A DNA stretch of 64,000 bases from Labia minor (lineage: Eukaryota > Arthropoda > Insecta > Dermaptera > Spongiphoridae): the NCBI GenBank assembly GCA_963082975.1, contig OY720346.1, positions 24,794,720-24,858,719 on the forward strand, written 5' to 3'. Position numbers and translations under genes: made by a program. The notes beneath the pieces were generated by a model. The model worked only from the letters and a program-made list of their open reading frames with translations, had not been told where the DNA came from and ran no database searches. This document shows, in pieces, positions 11,449 through 23,477 of the stretch; within the stretch, counting starts at the first letter, position 1, and each line of letters starts with the position of its first letter.

Positions 11449-11910
11449 GAACGGCTCAACGGAATTTGGTAAAATTTGGTATATTTACTTAATGTATCAG
11501 TATGATGATAGATCAACTTTTGGTGTATATCCGGAAACAGAAAATGGTAGTATTAGCGATCGAGGATAGGAAGGGAAGGGTTATTTTCACACCAAATTTT
11601 ACATGAGATTTTTTACATATCACCACGAATCATGCACTTTGTATTGGTTTTATCCTCGAGAAAAATCATCTTTATTAGTTTTTTCTTAATTTAAAATTAT
11701 ATGACGTCATCCAGCCATTCATGAAGTCACAGCCTGATCTTACATATATATTATAAATAAAATAAAATTAAAAATATTTATGTTATATCCATATCCATTA
11801 CATTAATAGATATATTATTATTAAATTATTTGAAATTGTTTCTATAGCAGGAAATTAATTTACTTCAAACCGTCGGTCGGATCGGATCTGGCCACAGGTC
11901 AACTTATTTT
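11449..11910 (+). mobile_element. Family C element (copy C4), T-run end missing
   Basis: It starts inside the family at 'GAACGGCTCAACGG' and runs through the decayed TGACGTCA pair (about 11700-11730) to the hairpin end: CCGTCGGTCGG at about 11869-11879, then CTGGCCACAGGTCAACTT. This is a clear example of the hairpin side with CGTCGGTCGG as inner motif. Confidence 0.7.
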
Positions 11911-12254
11911 TATTTTCCTTTCTTTTTGGGTTAGTTAAGATACAAAAAAAAATAAAAAAAAATGTAAACAAAAAAATAGCATTTATAATTGGATTTAACC
12001 GACTTCTAGTTGAGCGATTTTGCTCAAATATTTTGAATTTTTCAAAAATATGAATATTTAAAATTTGTGAATTTAAATGATGGATGTTAATACAATGTTA
12101 TATTTATATTTACAATTACAATTATTGTATATTTTCTATACATTTTCTATACAATGTGCTTGTTGTTCTGTGATGCCGAAAAGAACATAGTGCAGTATAG
12201 TACATGGCAGTATGTCTATGGCTTAATAAGCCACTTGCATAATCAATGCAACAA

Positions 12255-12497
12255 TAAAATTTAAAAAAAAATACTAAAAACTTGAAAATAAAATATTAAT
12301 TAAACCTTTTATAGCTGGAAAATTACCCTTTATATATGCCCAACGGGGGCGCTTATGAACTTAAGTGTAGGTAAAGAATTTAATTATTATTATATCCGCC
12401 CTCGCTTTTTTGTTGGGCATATGTAAAGGATAATATTCAAGGTTTAATTAATATTTTATCTTCTATTTTTTAGGATATTTTTGATTAAAATTTTTTT
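12255..12497. repeat. Fold-back (imperfect inverted repeat) of about 240 bp
   Basis: The left arm (about 12255-12355) and right arm (about 12398-12497) are inverted copies. Paired landmarks are 'ATATTAATTAAACCTT', 'ATATGCCCAAC' and a GC-rich GGGGGCG/CGCCCTC core, with a loop of about 45 bp. It could be a MITE or simply a hairpin-forming region. No target duplication was identified. Confidence 0.55.
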
Positions 12498-13750
12498 TTT
12501 TATTAATTTTTTTAACTTTAAATCGAACAGGTTTGGAGTTCAAGGAGATTTCAACTCCAGAACCTTCAAAACATACATTTCCTGTATATGTATGTAAAAC
12601 AAAATAATAATATATTTATCTATTTATTTAGTTTATTTAAGATTTAAGACATATAATATAAAATTTAGAAAAAATTGAATATATATATTTAAAAATTAAC
12701 ACAAAATTTTATTTTACCACCTATATTTATATATTTAAACTTAAGAACATAAGAAATATTTTCGAAATAAAAAATTGGTAGCTATCAGTAATTATTAATT
12801 ATATAGGCTATAAAAAGCTAAAATCCTTGAAATTAACTTTTTTTATATATAATTGCAATTTCTTGTAAAATTAACATTAGGAGATATTTTTAAAATAAAC
12901 TTATTTATGTTTTATATGTTTTAAATTATACTAAAATGAATATTTTTTTTCTTATTAAACCAGATGACCTTCGGTGTCTTGGCATTGATATTGATATAGG
13001 TATATGCATGTAAAAATTAAATTTTAGTGAGAGTGTGTGTGTGACTCTCAGTTTGAAACAGAGAGAGAAGAGCATTAGAGAGAGGAAGGTTGAAAGAATG
13101 TATAAGTAAATAAATATTTTTATAAATATTGACCACATTTTATTTAATTGAAAATAGTAACACCCTAGATTTGACCACGAGGAAAAAGTTTAATCTACAT
13201 TAGTAGACGCAGTATAATAATATAAATCCACATTTACGGACACGTCTAAAGCCGGCTCCACACATGCTGTGTTTGTCAAATAACGAATATTTACCAAATA
13301 CCGAGCCCCAAGTTTAGGCACTTATATTGGAGTTCGTCAAATAACAAACATAGGTATACAGCAGGGAGCTACTAACGCTTGTTTTAAGTGGTGGGGGTGG
13401 CTCCAAAAAAGTAGGGAGAAATTCTTGTCGTCCATTTTGCCTACATCTTAACATTGAATTTTCCATAAGACATAACACATTTTTGTTTCAAATTTTCTCG
13501 TATGTTTGAAAGTTTTTCTTAGATATTTCTTCTTTATTTTATAGTTTAGTTAATATATTTAATAATTAGAAATAGTTTTTAATAATTTAATTTGTATTTA
13601 ATATTAAATTATTTTTTATTAGATTCTAAGACCAGGTTAAGTTTACTCCTGGGTTTAGGTAATAGATAGTTATTGTTTTATTTTTGTTTTTAAAAATAAT
13701 TATCGTGGCTCTGCAGGCGACAACGTATGACTCTTATTGGTTATTACAAG
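12498..13750. other. AT-rich spacer, small GC-richer patch at 13240-13440
   Basis: No gene is recognised. A 70-codon minus-strand frame at 12926-13138 is compositionally biased. The patch with 'GCCGGCTCCACACATG' (about 13252-13267) looks like eroded transposon sequence but has no visible partner end. Confidence 0.4.
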
Positions 13751-13845
13751 GGCATTATTCAAAATTCGTAATTTTCTAACATTTCTATCATTATAATTTT
13801 AAGAAATGTAGCTCATTCGGAAAAGGGATAACCTACCACGTTTAC
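13751..13845 (+). mobile_element. Family A fragment (A9)
   Basis: About 95 bp match the family A core: 'GCATTATTCAAAATTCGTA', 'GAAATGTAGCTCA' and 'ACCTACCACGTTT'. Both ends are missing. A fold-back element abuts it on the right. Confidence 0.55.
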
Positions 13846-13852
13846 ATTTGAT

Positions 13853-14167
13853 TATAACGTTTTTATTAACTTCACTTGACGTCTGTCTCACTGTCTGTTC
13901 GCTCGTTTGACAAATTGAAATTGATTTTTCATCGACTTTTTATTGAGATAGACTTTTGAAAATTTTTATAGATATTTCAATGGATTCCTAGAAGGTATAA
14001 TAGAAATATATATAATTGAATTATAATTAATTACTTTTAGTACTAATATTTCTTCTATACCTTCTAGGGATCCATTGAAATATCTAAAAAAACTTTCGAT
14101 GAAAAATCGATTTCAATTTGTTAAAAGAGCGAACAGACAGAGACTGACGCCAAGAAAAACGTTATAA
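13853..14167. mobile_element. Fold-back MITE with ATAACGTTTTT termini
   Basis: About 130-bp arms are inverted copies around an AT-rich centre. The termini read ATAACGTTTTT (left) and AAAAACGTTAT (right). Internal pairs include 'GACGTCTGTCTC'/'GAGACTGACGCC'-like sequence, 'CGAACAGACAG'/'CTGTCTGTTCG' and 'CTAGAAGGTATA'/'TATACCTTCTAG'. No open frame is present. The family is unknown to me. Confidence 0.65.
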
Positions 14168-14812
14168 AAAATACAATTTTTGACATAAGAAAATCGTTGC
14201 TCATGTTTATGTAATATGAAATAACAATGTATGTATCATTCATTGAGTAGTTGAATTAAAAAATACAGAAATAAAAAGGTTGAAACCTCTGATATATAAC
14301 AATTAATTCGATTGCTATTGTCTTCAATATTTTGATGATAAAGAAATTAATATCAGAAAAGAATTGATTTCAAAAATTTATTTTATCCAGTTTTTAAGAA
14401 TTGAAGAAAATTTCTGAATTTATTTTTTCTTTGATTGAAATTATAAAATATCTTAAACACCTTTTTTAATAAATTTTAATAAAGTTTTTAAATTAACCAT
14501 TTATTATTATTATTATTATTTAAGTTATTATAAAAATTTTATTCATTACTAGAAAATAATTTAGGGAAAATTATTGAAAATTTCAAATTCTAATTAATTT
14601 TTTGATAAAGCTATAAATAATTCAACTAGTAAGTAAATCTAAGAATATTTGCCAGGCGGCCTCGATATCATCTCATTTCAAATTACTAAAGTCTAATGTT
14701 ATATATCATCGAAATTTACATATTATTTAATATACATACATGAATATTTTCTTTGATTGACTTAATTATTCTCTTGTCGTTTCTTTTTGTTACTACCTCC
14801 TAGGAATATATA

Positions 14813-14850
<38 letters not shown>

Positions 14851-16355
14851 AATTATTTAAAACGTATGAAATAAAAAATCTGTTTTTATTTTGAATTTAC
14901 AATAATTTATATTTTGGGAACGATCCCTTTATTACTATTATTTGGAATTTAAAAAGTTATATTATAGATAATTTGTAACATCGGCAAGTAATAGTTTGAG
15001 TCTTAACAATTTTAATATATATATATATATATATATATAAATAATAATTATAATTAATAAATAATGTTAGATACGTTATAAATTAAATTATCATTGGGCC
15101 GCAGCCTCTATAAAGCTCCTTGATGTAAATAAAATTGTATATATATATATATATATTATTTATATGCTTATTATAAAAAACTACTTATATTTATAGTCTT
15201 ATAAAAATGTTTTCTAACGAAAACAACTTCTATGAAGTACTCTTATTTTGTTAAACCACACAAATATTAATACATATCAAAAGTCAAAGTAATGGTTATA
15301 GATCGTACGTAGTGGTAAGATTTCATAATTTTAGTACAATAGTATATTCACAGCAAACAAATAGTTAATTTCTTACTAGTATGTTGTTGTTTAACATATG
15401 CAAATCATAGATAAAAGAAGACAGGAAGAATTTATTAGAAAGGGAAAGGATTGAAAAAATAGGACATGATTTCTCCGGAAGATAGATAGATTCAGGAGGG
15501 GCAATCCCTTTTATCGGTTCTTCTCTGGAATTGAGAAAGACCAGAGATTAAAACTTATCAATTAAGAAATTTTAAATTAATGGACATATGTCACATCATT
15601 AACAATAACATAAAAACAAATAAGAATACATCGTCCTTATAAAATTCATTTTCAAAATATAATACTCGTATATAAATTAGAAAACAAGGGGTCATTTTAT
15701 ATACTTCCTTATAAGAAAATTACTTTCTTATATATAAAATGATTCGTCATTCAATCAATTATACACTTATATACATAATATATATATAAATAACAGATAA
15801 TTTTCTTGAGAGAATAGAAGACTAGAAATAAAAACTTAATTTTTAATTAATTAATTAATTTTTATTATTGATTTAATATTTTATTATTTTTGTTTTTAAA
15901 TTTTGCTGACAATCCTTGTCTAATTTTAAAAATTCTCTTTTTATTCTAATAAATTATTCATTTTTATTTATATCAATATTTTGACTTTATGGAGGTTCGA
16001 ATATATATCCTCCTAGTACGGCCGACCAGAATTATAATCACGCAAAAATTTTCATTTAAAGATAAAAACTATTTGTTTCCACACTTGTTTTATAACTATT
16101 TCCTCTTTTGTGTTTAGGATTGATGTAGAGAGCGCCTGTTTGTTTAACACATCCGTTTTAGGGGAGCTAGTATTTCATGTAACCTTCCAGGACCAGTCAG
16201 ATTTAAAATACATCCTCATAGTCGTATCATTTATCTATAATATTCTAAAAGATTATAAGAGATTTTATATCTCTACTTTTACCATCAAATATAATAATAA
16301 TACAAATATTATAAAAACCTTTAAAAATAAATATTTTATAAAGGAGAAAAATGCT
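14168..16355. other. AT-rich spacer with several (TA)n tracts
   Basis: (TA)n runs lie at about 14817-14849, 15016-15040 and 15138-15160, and a (TTA)n run at about 14503-14520. A frame from 16110 that runs into the next element is not recognised. Confidence 0.5.
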
Positions 16356-16978
16356 TTTTTACTATCTCGCCAGAGATAGTATTGCGATCACGAAAATTTT
16401 CGATGTTGAGATTTTGATGTTTTTATACGTTTTGAAGGTTCCTGAATCATTTTCACTAAGATTGAGAAAAATGTCTGTGTGTGTGTGTGTCTCTGTGTGT
16501 GTGTGTGTATGTATGTAGACAAGATTACGCAAAAACGGTTTGAGCTAGAATGATGAAATTTGGTACATGGACATTATTCAAAATTCATAGTTTTCTATCA
16601 ACTTTTGAGAAATGTAGCTCAACCGGAAGAGGGTCATTACCTACAACGTTTTGATTTTTTTTCCTCTAAAGTGACCGTAAAAATAAAGATATATGTTTGA
16701 TAATTTTTCACATGATTAATAATTGTATAAAACTGCTATATATAGAATTTCAGCTTGATTGATTCGCTGAAATTACCAGAATTAATTTTTTAACACTGCA
16801 AATCTCACGCGCCAACACGTGACGTGCTGCCATCAACAAAAAGCCAAAAATGCGCTGGTTTAATATTTATTATTTATTATTTATAATTTATAATTAATTA
16901 AATTTAATTTAAATATAATATATTATGTTATTTAATCCAATTCAAATTGCGAGATAGTCAAGTGGAGACACTCCAGCT
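16356..16978 (+). mobile_element. Family A element, structurally complete (copy A3)
   Basis: This is the best-preserved A copy. It has TTTTT, then a perfect hairpin ACTATCTC-GCCA-GAGATAGT (16361-16380), then CGAAAATTTTCG (about 16392-16403), a (GT)n run (about 16477-16510) and the core 'ATGAAATTTGGTAC'. It continues with 'CAACCGGAAGAGGGTCATTA', TATATATAG followed by TTTCAGC...GCTGAAA, a GGCGCG-like/CACGTGACGTG block, GCGAGATAGT (16950-16959) and the closing hairpin GGAGACACTCC (about 16964-16974). No protein is encoded; length is about 620 bp. Confidence 0.82.
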
Positions 16979-18263
16979 AATTTTATTTTGAAATTTGTAA
17001 ATTATTTTTTTTTTTCTATCTTTCTTATTTTATTAAAATTCAAAAAATAAATTATACAATGTGGATTAATGTATAATCTCATATTTGCAAAAATTTACAA
17101 TTCAGAATGTGTTATATAAAATAATTAAAATTAGATTATGTGAATAAAATTTTTAAAAATTATTTCATTGCGTTCTAAATGAATAAAAATAATTTTCCTT
17201 TCATCTAGGAAAAATCTTATATAATTTAATAAAAATCCCTTTAATAATTAATATAATAGAACTAAAATCAATATTTCAGAATTTCAAAAATTTAAATAAT
17301 ATAATCAAAATAAAAATTAAAATATATTTGAATGTATCAATTAATTCAATATTTATTAATTACTTAAATACTTGTATAGTGTTAAGATTTCATTCTTGAA
17401 TTGTTTTATCAATTTCAAATTAATTTGGAAAATAATATATAAAACGAGTATAAGATCGATTAGTATTTAATACTAATAATTAAGAAAAAAAAATATTTTT
17501 TCAGTGAAATTGATAAAATAGTGCGTATGCATAAGGAAACAGAAAGTTATTTTACAGTCAGCAAAAATTGAAAATAAGGCCCGGGATCCTCACATTAAAA
17601 GTGAAAGTGATAATATAGCAAAATCATCAAAGAAGAAAGTAAAAGTAACTATTATTAATAATAATTCGCTTATAAAAAAAAGAGGAAAGAAAAGAAATAG
17701 GACATGAATTGATATGAAATAAAGATATTGTTTTAAACATGGTTATTGATGTCGATATTTCCTTTTTTTATAAAAAAAATTTATTGAATTGATTGATAAA
17801 TTATATAGAAAATATAATATATTTATGGATGTTGAAATGTCAATGAACTATCAAATTTAAAAATTGTTTTTATATTTATTAATTAATTAAGTTGTTGTTT
17901 AATATTTTTATCCTACTAAGCAAATTAAAATAATTAAAAAAATAATAAAAACTAAATACTTCAGTAAATTTTGAATAATAAAAATTTTACAATTATTAAC
18001 ATTATATATTTATGTTTAAGTATATGAAGATAAATTTTTGTATACATTCTACTGGTTGATAATAATATCTTTTAGATATGTCTAGAGAAATTATTTTTTT
18101 AGCAGATTGTGAATATTAATTAATATTTGAAAATAATAAATTTCATATACGATAAAATTATATATTAAATATTTATTTTTGCAAGTATATGTAAATAGTA
18201 ATACTCTTATGATAAATACGTTAAACTAATAAATAAACAAATTAATAATTTTATACTTCTAAT
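16979..18263. other. AT-rich spacer, nothing recognised
   Basis: No frame, repeat match or RNA-like structure was seen. Confidence 0.5.
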
Positions 18264-18330
18264 CAGTGTCGGATTAAGGAATTTTCGGGTCCTATGCAAG
18301 GACAGAATCCGGGTCCCCACCCATAAAATA
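18264..18330. mobile_element. hAT-like left terminus fragment
   Basis: CAGTGTCGGATTAAGG followed by a GGGTCC-rich stretch resembles the left end of the hAT at 49337 (CAGTGGCGGATTAAG). No right end was found before or after the B3 insertion. Confidence 0.4.
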
Positions 18331-18387
18331 ACATAAAATCTTATTTATTTTATTTTTCATTTAAAAAAAATTATTATTGAAGAGTAC

Positions 18388-18535
18388 TTTTTACTTTCCC
18401 ACATACTTCGTATAAGGGAAGTATTGGAATCGTCAAAAATTTCGACTTCGAGATTTCGATAGATCTTGACGTTTTAGACCTCCCTGAGTCGGAAAATACC
18501 ATTTTTCGAATTATGTCTGTGTGTGTGTATGTATG

Positions 18536-18566
<31 letters not shown>

Positions 18567-18995
18567 TGTCTGTAAGCAAATTTACTCAAAAACTAATCAA
18601 GCTAGGACTTCGAAATTTGGTACACCGATATTATTCACAGTTTGTAGATTTCTATCAAAATTTCGTCAAAATCGGTTAACCGGAAGTGGTACTTTACCTA
18701 CACTGGTTGCGTTTACCTTTCAAGTAAAGTACCAGTTTGCTTAGAGATATTTGTTTCATATTTTGTATATAGATTTAAAAATATGAAAAAAATTGAGATA
18801 CCAAATTTCATCATGATCTGACTACCGGAAGTGACATTTTGCCTATACAAGTAGCGTTTCTTTTTTACCGACCGACCAATAAACTAATACGAACTGGCTC
18901 TTTATCAATACCAACTTTACACATTCTAAATATTCATTCACAACTCTTTATACCTATTTATATGCGGGAAAGTCTAGGGGAGGACACTCCCGCTT
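18388..18995 (+). mobile_element. Family B element (copy B3), both ends present
   Basis: It begins ACTTTCCC(A)C (18393-18402; one change from the family), with the long ATACTTCGTAT-centred hairpin behind it. A (TATG)n run is at about 18530-18565. It ends with GCGGGAAAGT (about 18964-18973) and the closing hairpin (18978-18991). It lacks the family C insert of B1 and so shows the uninterrupted arrangement: 'CGGTCGGT'-like sequence is native to B at about 18868-18876. Confidence 0.77.
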
Positions 18996-20649
18996 ATTTG
19001 AAATAATATAGCAGGGGTGGACACACTTGGTGATACTTAGAGCTTTTGTATATATAGCTATTACCTGACTGAATTTAATTTAATGATTTTTTTTCTTCCG
19101 ATGTAAGTTGTTAAATTTATTTAAGTTAAATAATCGTTTAAATAGTGAATTCAAATTGAATTTGACTAAAAAATCTTTGGTTACGTGCAGTTTTACATGT
19201 ATACTATACTTCTTAAACTGCAAATCGCGTAAATATCACATAATAGAGACTATAAACAAGCGAGACGGAAATGAATACCAATTGAATTATTTTTTTTCGT
19301 ATTATGAATTGACTTGGACTTAAATCAGACACGGAGACACAAAAAGAGGAAATATTAAATTTTTAAATTATAGTTGCTAATCTCAAATTGAAGATAATGG
19401 ATTTCTAAATGTTGAAATTAAATTAAACTAGAAATTTTTTTAAAATATTGAATGTTTTGTTGTTCTTTTATATTGAAAGAATATATATAATTCAATTCTT
19501 ATAAGAATTCAATTTGATTTTATTGAAGTCATGACTTACGGCTGAGTTGAAGGGTAGGAAAGTTACAATTATTATATTATATTTTCTTTTTTCTTTTTAT
19601 TTAATAAACATTTTCCAGTCGGTTTTTAATATATTTTTTCTCTTATAGGGACATTCTTATTTAGTAAATCAATGAAAACAATTTACATAAAAATATTGAA
19701 TTCAAATGAGAGAAAATCTTAAGGATAACTATAAAATAATATAATATAAATATAGTACTTAATCAAAGATAAAAGTTTGATTGTTAAAAATTTTGAAGAG
19801 TTCATTATAATTTTAGTGCAATTTTATTTGTTAATTATAGATTTAGTACTGGATTGTAAACGAGGTATTGAAATTTTTTCAATTATTTACTTATGTAATT
19901 TTTACAAATAGAAATTAAAATACTTTAATTATTTTTATCTAATTATACCTAAATATACATTTTCATTTATACATTAACAAAACAAAATATGCAAATTTTT
20001 GGTTTATTTTTTCAATTTTAAAAATAAATACGTATACTGTCAAAAGTGTTTATTTAAAAATTAAATCTATTTAAAAATTAAATCTAGTTCAATAAAAAAC
20101 AAACGGTAAAAATATAATATTTTTTCTAATAAAATTTATAAACAAATCTCTTTCTAAATTCTAGACCAGGGTGTCTCAAAGTATTGTACTTTTATACTAC
20201 TTATACTTTTTACAAAATTTTAGAAAAAAAAAGTTTATAAAATAATCTAAATGAATTAATTGATTAAAATCACTTTATTGTTTTTTATCATTGAATAATC
20301 ACCACTTATAATCTCATTTACCTCCCTTCTCATAATTCTTTATTTATTTTTAACGATAAGAAGATAATACTTAATATAATCATACTATCAAATTGTTAAA
20401 TTGTATAAGTACATATATTGAACAATATTCCACAAATATAAGTATTGTTTAAAAATATATGCAAATAGAGTGGTTAAAAAATGTATATCTATTTATTAAA
20501 GAAAAAATATATTATTATTATTATTATTTTTCAAGATTTATATTTTTAGATTTTAATTAAAAAAGACCAAAATTTTATATATCATATTTTTATAAATATA
20601 TATATATATTGTCATATATTGAAGGGTTATTAAAACAAAATATTGGTTT
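18996..20649. other. AT-rich spacer, one unrecognised 71-codon frame
   Basis: The frame at 19108-19323 (plus strand) has no motif. A short tandem of TATTTAAAAATTAAATC lies at about 20049-20085. An eroded hAT-type end (CAGGGTGTCTCAAA) at about 20167 has no partner. Confidence 0.45.
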
Positions 20650-20990
20650 AAAATTAATAAAATTGATCTTTAATTTAATTGATAGCACTCTGTTTATTAT
20701 GAGAGAAAATAGTAAGGTGAATCCAGCCAAGGGATATTGATAAGGAAAAAGGTAAATTTGGATTCAAGATTAAAATAAAATATTTAATTATAATAAAATT
20801 AATATTTAATGATGAAAGAAATTAATACAATATAATAAGTAAAGAGTATCATGAGAAATTATAACTTAGAAATTAACTATAAAATAAGGATCATTTATTT
20901 TAATATTATTGATATATCAAATTTTATATTTGTTTATCAATTGCAAATTTTAAAGGGCCGACCACTTAGCTGTTAATTGTTACTAATTTA
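20650..20990 (-). repeat. Repeat family D, copy D2
   Basis: It is the inverted, diverged copy of 8205-8560 and shares TAGCACTCTG, TGATAAGGAAAAAGGTAAA and CGACCACTTAGCTGT in the same relative order. It lies immediately 3' of the open frame at 21082-21675 if both are read on the minus strand. Confidence 0.5.
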
Positions 20991-21081
20991 TGGTTCAGAG
21001 CAAGTTGATACTCCGGGTCGAGTTCTCCGGAGTTCCTTCCTGTTTTTTTTTTTATTTTAAATTAAATGTTATTTATTTGAA

Positions 21082-21675
21082 TTAAATTTGTGACCGGTTG
21101 TTATCAAAAAGGAATTTATAACAAGGCTGCGCAACATTGAAATTACATGACCCTTTATCAAATTGATTCGAATGATCAAATCTGAAAACAAACACTAACA
21201 AACAAAAAAATACATTTGAAATAATACAATAAAAAATTTTAGCCGGGTTCAATTCCGTATTATCCCAAAGAGAGAGCCACACATTTCCAACACTTGATAA
21301 AGAAAAGGTCATAAATTTTGCACCTTTTACAAAAAGGCACCTAAATAATAAAATAATTTTGAAATAAAAAAGCCACAAAAAGGATAATGTTCCGGAAAAT
21401 TTATAAATTTTGAATTTATATTTCCTTCTGACCCTTAAAAGAAATTTTAATTTTCTAGATGCCTTTTTCATCAAATTGTTTGTGTTTAGAGGTGACAGGG
21501 CTATTAGCCATGATATATTGTAATTCAATAAAATATTGTATTTAGGTTTATATTTACAATAGAATTTATTTATATATATAAGAAGGCCCAAAATGGGTGC
21601 TATGCCAATTTTTAAGAAATATATTATGTACTTTGAAAAGGAATATGTTTCATTAATCAAGCGATCCAATTTCAA
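21082..21675 (-). CDS. Unrecognised long open frame, possibly a membrane protein
   Basis: This is the longest open frame in the window outside the transposons: 197 codons after a TAA. There is no ATG at its 5' end; the first in-frame Met is at about residue 69 ('NNLMKK'). Three hydrophobic stretches could be membrane segments: residues about 17-36 (YIIYFLKIGIAPILGLLIYI), about 97-112 and about 154-170, with basic residues between the first two. No receptor, transporter or transposase signature is recognisable. The frame could be an exon of a larger gene, a decayed insertion, or chance in a T-rich strand. The length in this composition and the normal-looking middle ('VGNVWLSLWDNTELNPAK') make it worth listing, but I would not call it a gene without transcripts or homologues. 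Repeat D2 follows about 90 bp downstream. Confidence 0.25.
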   Translation of the reverse strand: MKLDRLINETYSFSKYIIYFLKIGIAPILGLLIYINKFYCKYKPKYNILLNYNISWLIALSPLNTNNLMKKASRKLKFLLRVRRKYKFKIYKFSGTLSFLWLFYFKIILLFRCLFVKGAKFMTFSLSSVGNVWLSLWDNTELNPAKIFYCIISNVFFCLLVFVFRFDHSNQFDKGSCNFNVAQPCYKFLFDNNRSQI

Positions 21676-22017
21676 TTACATTGTCCTCATTTTAGGTAAA
21701 ATGGATGTACCTGAGGTTTTTAATATTTGTCTTAAATTATTTATGGTGTCTTAATGATAATCCTCTATTAAAAGGCATTTTTATGTTTATATATATATAG
21801 AGAGAAAGAGTAAATAATAAATTGATGTATGACAATTTTGAATAAAACCATATAAATAGGATATGGGTATTGGATATATTTTTCTTTATAGAGGATTACT
21901 TTTCTACTTTTCATTTAATTATTTTTGTTTAATTTATATTCATTTGCATTTAATTTTAAAAATAAAAATAATACTGTTCTAATTTAAGCTAAATCTGGGA
22001 AAAATAACATCCTAATC

Positions 22018-22597
22018 CGATTTACTATCTCGCCAGAAATCACGAAAATTTTCGATGTCGAGATTTTAATGTTTTTATACGTTTTGAAGGTCTCTGAGTC
22101 ATTTTCACTAAGGTTGGGAAAAATGTCTGTGTTTGTGTAGACAGGATTACGCCAAAACGGTTTGAGCTAGAATCATGAAATTTGATACACGGGCATTATT
22201 CAAAATTCATAGTTTTCTATCAACTTTTGAGAAATGTAGCTCAACCGGAAGAAGACTTATTAGAATTACCTATCAAGTTTTCATTTTTTTCCTTTAAACT
22301 GACCGTAAAAATAAAGATATATGTTTAATAGTTTTTCACATGATTAAAAATTGTATAAAACTGCTATATATAGAATTTCAGCTTGATTGAATTGCTAAAA
22401 GTACTGCCAATCACGTGCCAGTACGTGACGTGGTGTCATCAACAAAGAACCAAACACGCGCTGGTTTAATAAATATTATTTATTAATATTAATTTAAAAT
22501 TTATAATTAATTAAGTTTAATTTTAATATAATATATGTGTGTTACATAATTAATTCAATTCAAAATTTCGAGATAGTCGAATGGAGACACTCCAGAT
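22018..22597 (+). mobile_element. Family A element (copy A4), microsatellite lost
   Basis: ACTATCTCGCCAGA at 22024 starts it. CGAAAATTTTCG, the core, the TTTCAGC stem, the TATATATAG block and CACGTGCCAGTACGTGACGTG follow. GAGATAGT (about 22570-22577) and the hairpin GGAGACACTCC (about 22583-22593) close it. The (GT)n array is reduced to TGTCTGTGTTTGTG. Confidence 0.77.
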
Positions 22598-23394
22598 TTT
22601 TTTGAATTTGCACACCAAATAAACATACAAAAAGAATATTTATACATTATATACCATCTGTGAGTATATGCGGTTCATCATCATATAAATTGCAGCTCTT
22701 TTTTTCTTATTATCATTTTTACAATGAATCTTGATAAATTAAATAAATATTTGTAAGTACTTGTAGTAAATTTTATTAAACTTATTTTGTGACTATATAT
22801 TATTATATATTTTTATTATAAAAATATGAAATAATTATTGTTTTTATATGTTTATGAACACTTTAAATACTACTTAAATTTTGTATGTACCTATAGAATA
22901 TGTAACTTTATTTTTTGAAATTATGTTCCTTTTCATAATATATAAAAATCTTTTAAAAAATAAAAATTTGTCCATCCCTAGGATTACCATATGTAACGTT
23001 TTGAACAAAATTTTTCCACCGTTGTATCGTTTTAATAAAAATCTTGAATAAACAATAGTAAAAATTAAAATTGTGTTATGGAGTTATACATTAATTATAG
23101 TGATTAATATAAAAATGATTTTGAATATTATAAATATGATGGATAATTTTAAATGTATTTGCTGGAAAGGTCGACCATTTTAACAAAAAAACAAACCAGT
23201 TTGTTAATTAGTTTGTCTCATGGCACAGTGATTGGAATTCGCTTTTCGTTTCCTTCTTTACTGGTTTTTTTTCTAACTAAAAATATTAATAGTATATTTT
23301 TCTCACTTACATGTAACAAGCACCAAATATATGAATAAAACAAAAAGAAATATTAATATGTATATATGTAGAAAAAAAAAACAAAAACAATGCA
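22598..23394. other. AT-rich spacer, nothing recognised
   Basis: A short frame at 23153-23338 has no motif. Confidence 0.45.
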
Positions 23395-23477
23395 GTAGTA
23401 TGTAAACTTGTAAAGCAAACGAATTGTATCTGTTGTCCGAATAAAGCTTTATTATTATTACTATTATTATTATTATA
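23395..23477 (+). repeat. Retroposon-like 3' tail
   Basis: 'GTCCGAATAAAGCTTTATTA' followed by a (TTA)n tract looks like the 3' end of a LINE or SINE: an AATAAA signal, then a simple-repeat tail. A similar AATAAAGATCT-TATTATTATT tail lies inside the hAT at about 49560-49600. Confidence 0.4.

Noticed and set aside
15988..16012. T-arm-like 'GGAGGTTCGAATATATATCCTCC'
   Set aside because: The loop is far too long for a T-arm and there are no D- or anticodon arms nearby.
16110..16379. 89-codon frame 'ESACLFNTSVLGELVFH...'
   Set aside because: It runs into the family A element at its 3' end, lacks recognisable motifs and has no supporting splice pattern.
22979..23000. hAT-like end 'TAGGATTACCATATGTAAC'
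   Set aside because: No partner end or target duplication was found; the similarity to the element at 28769 is too short.
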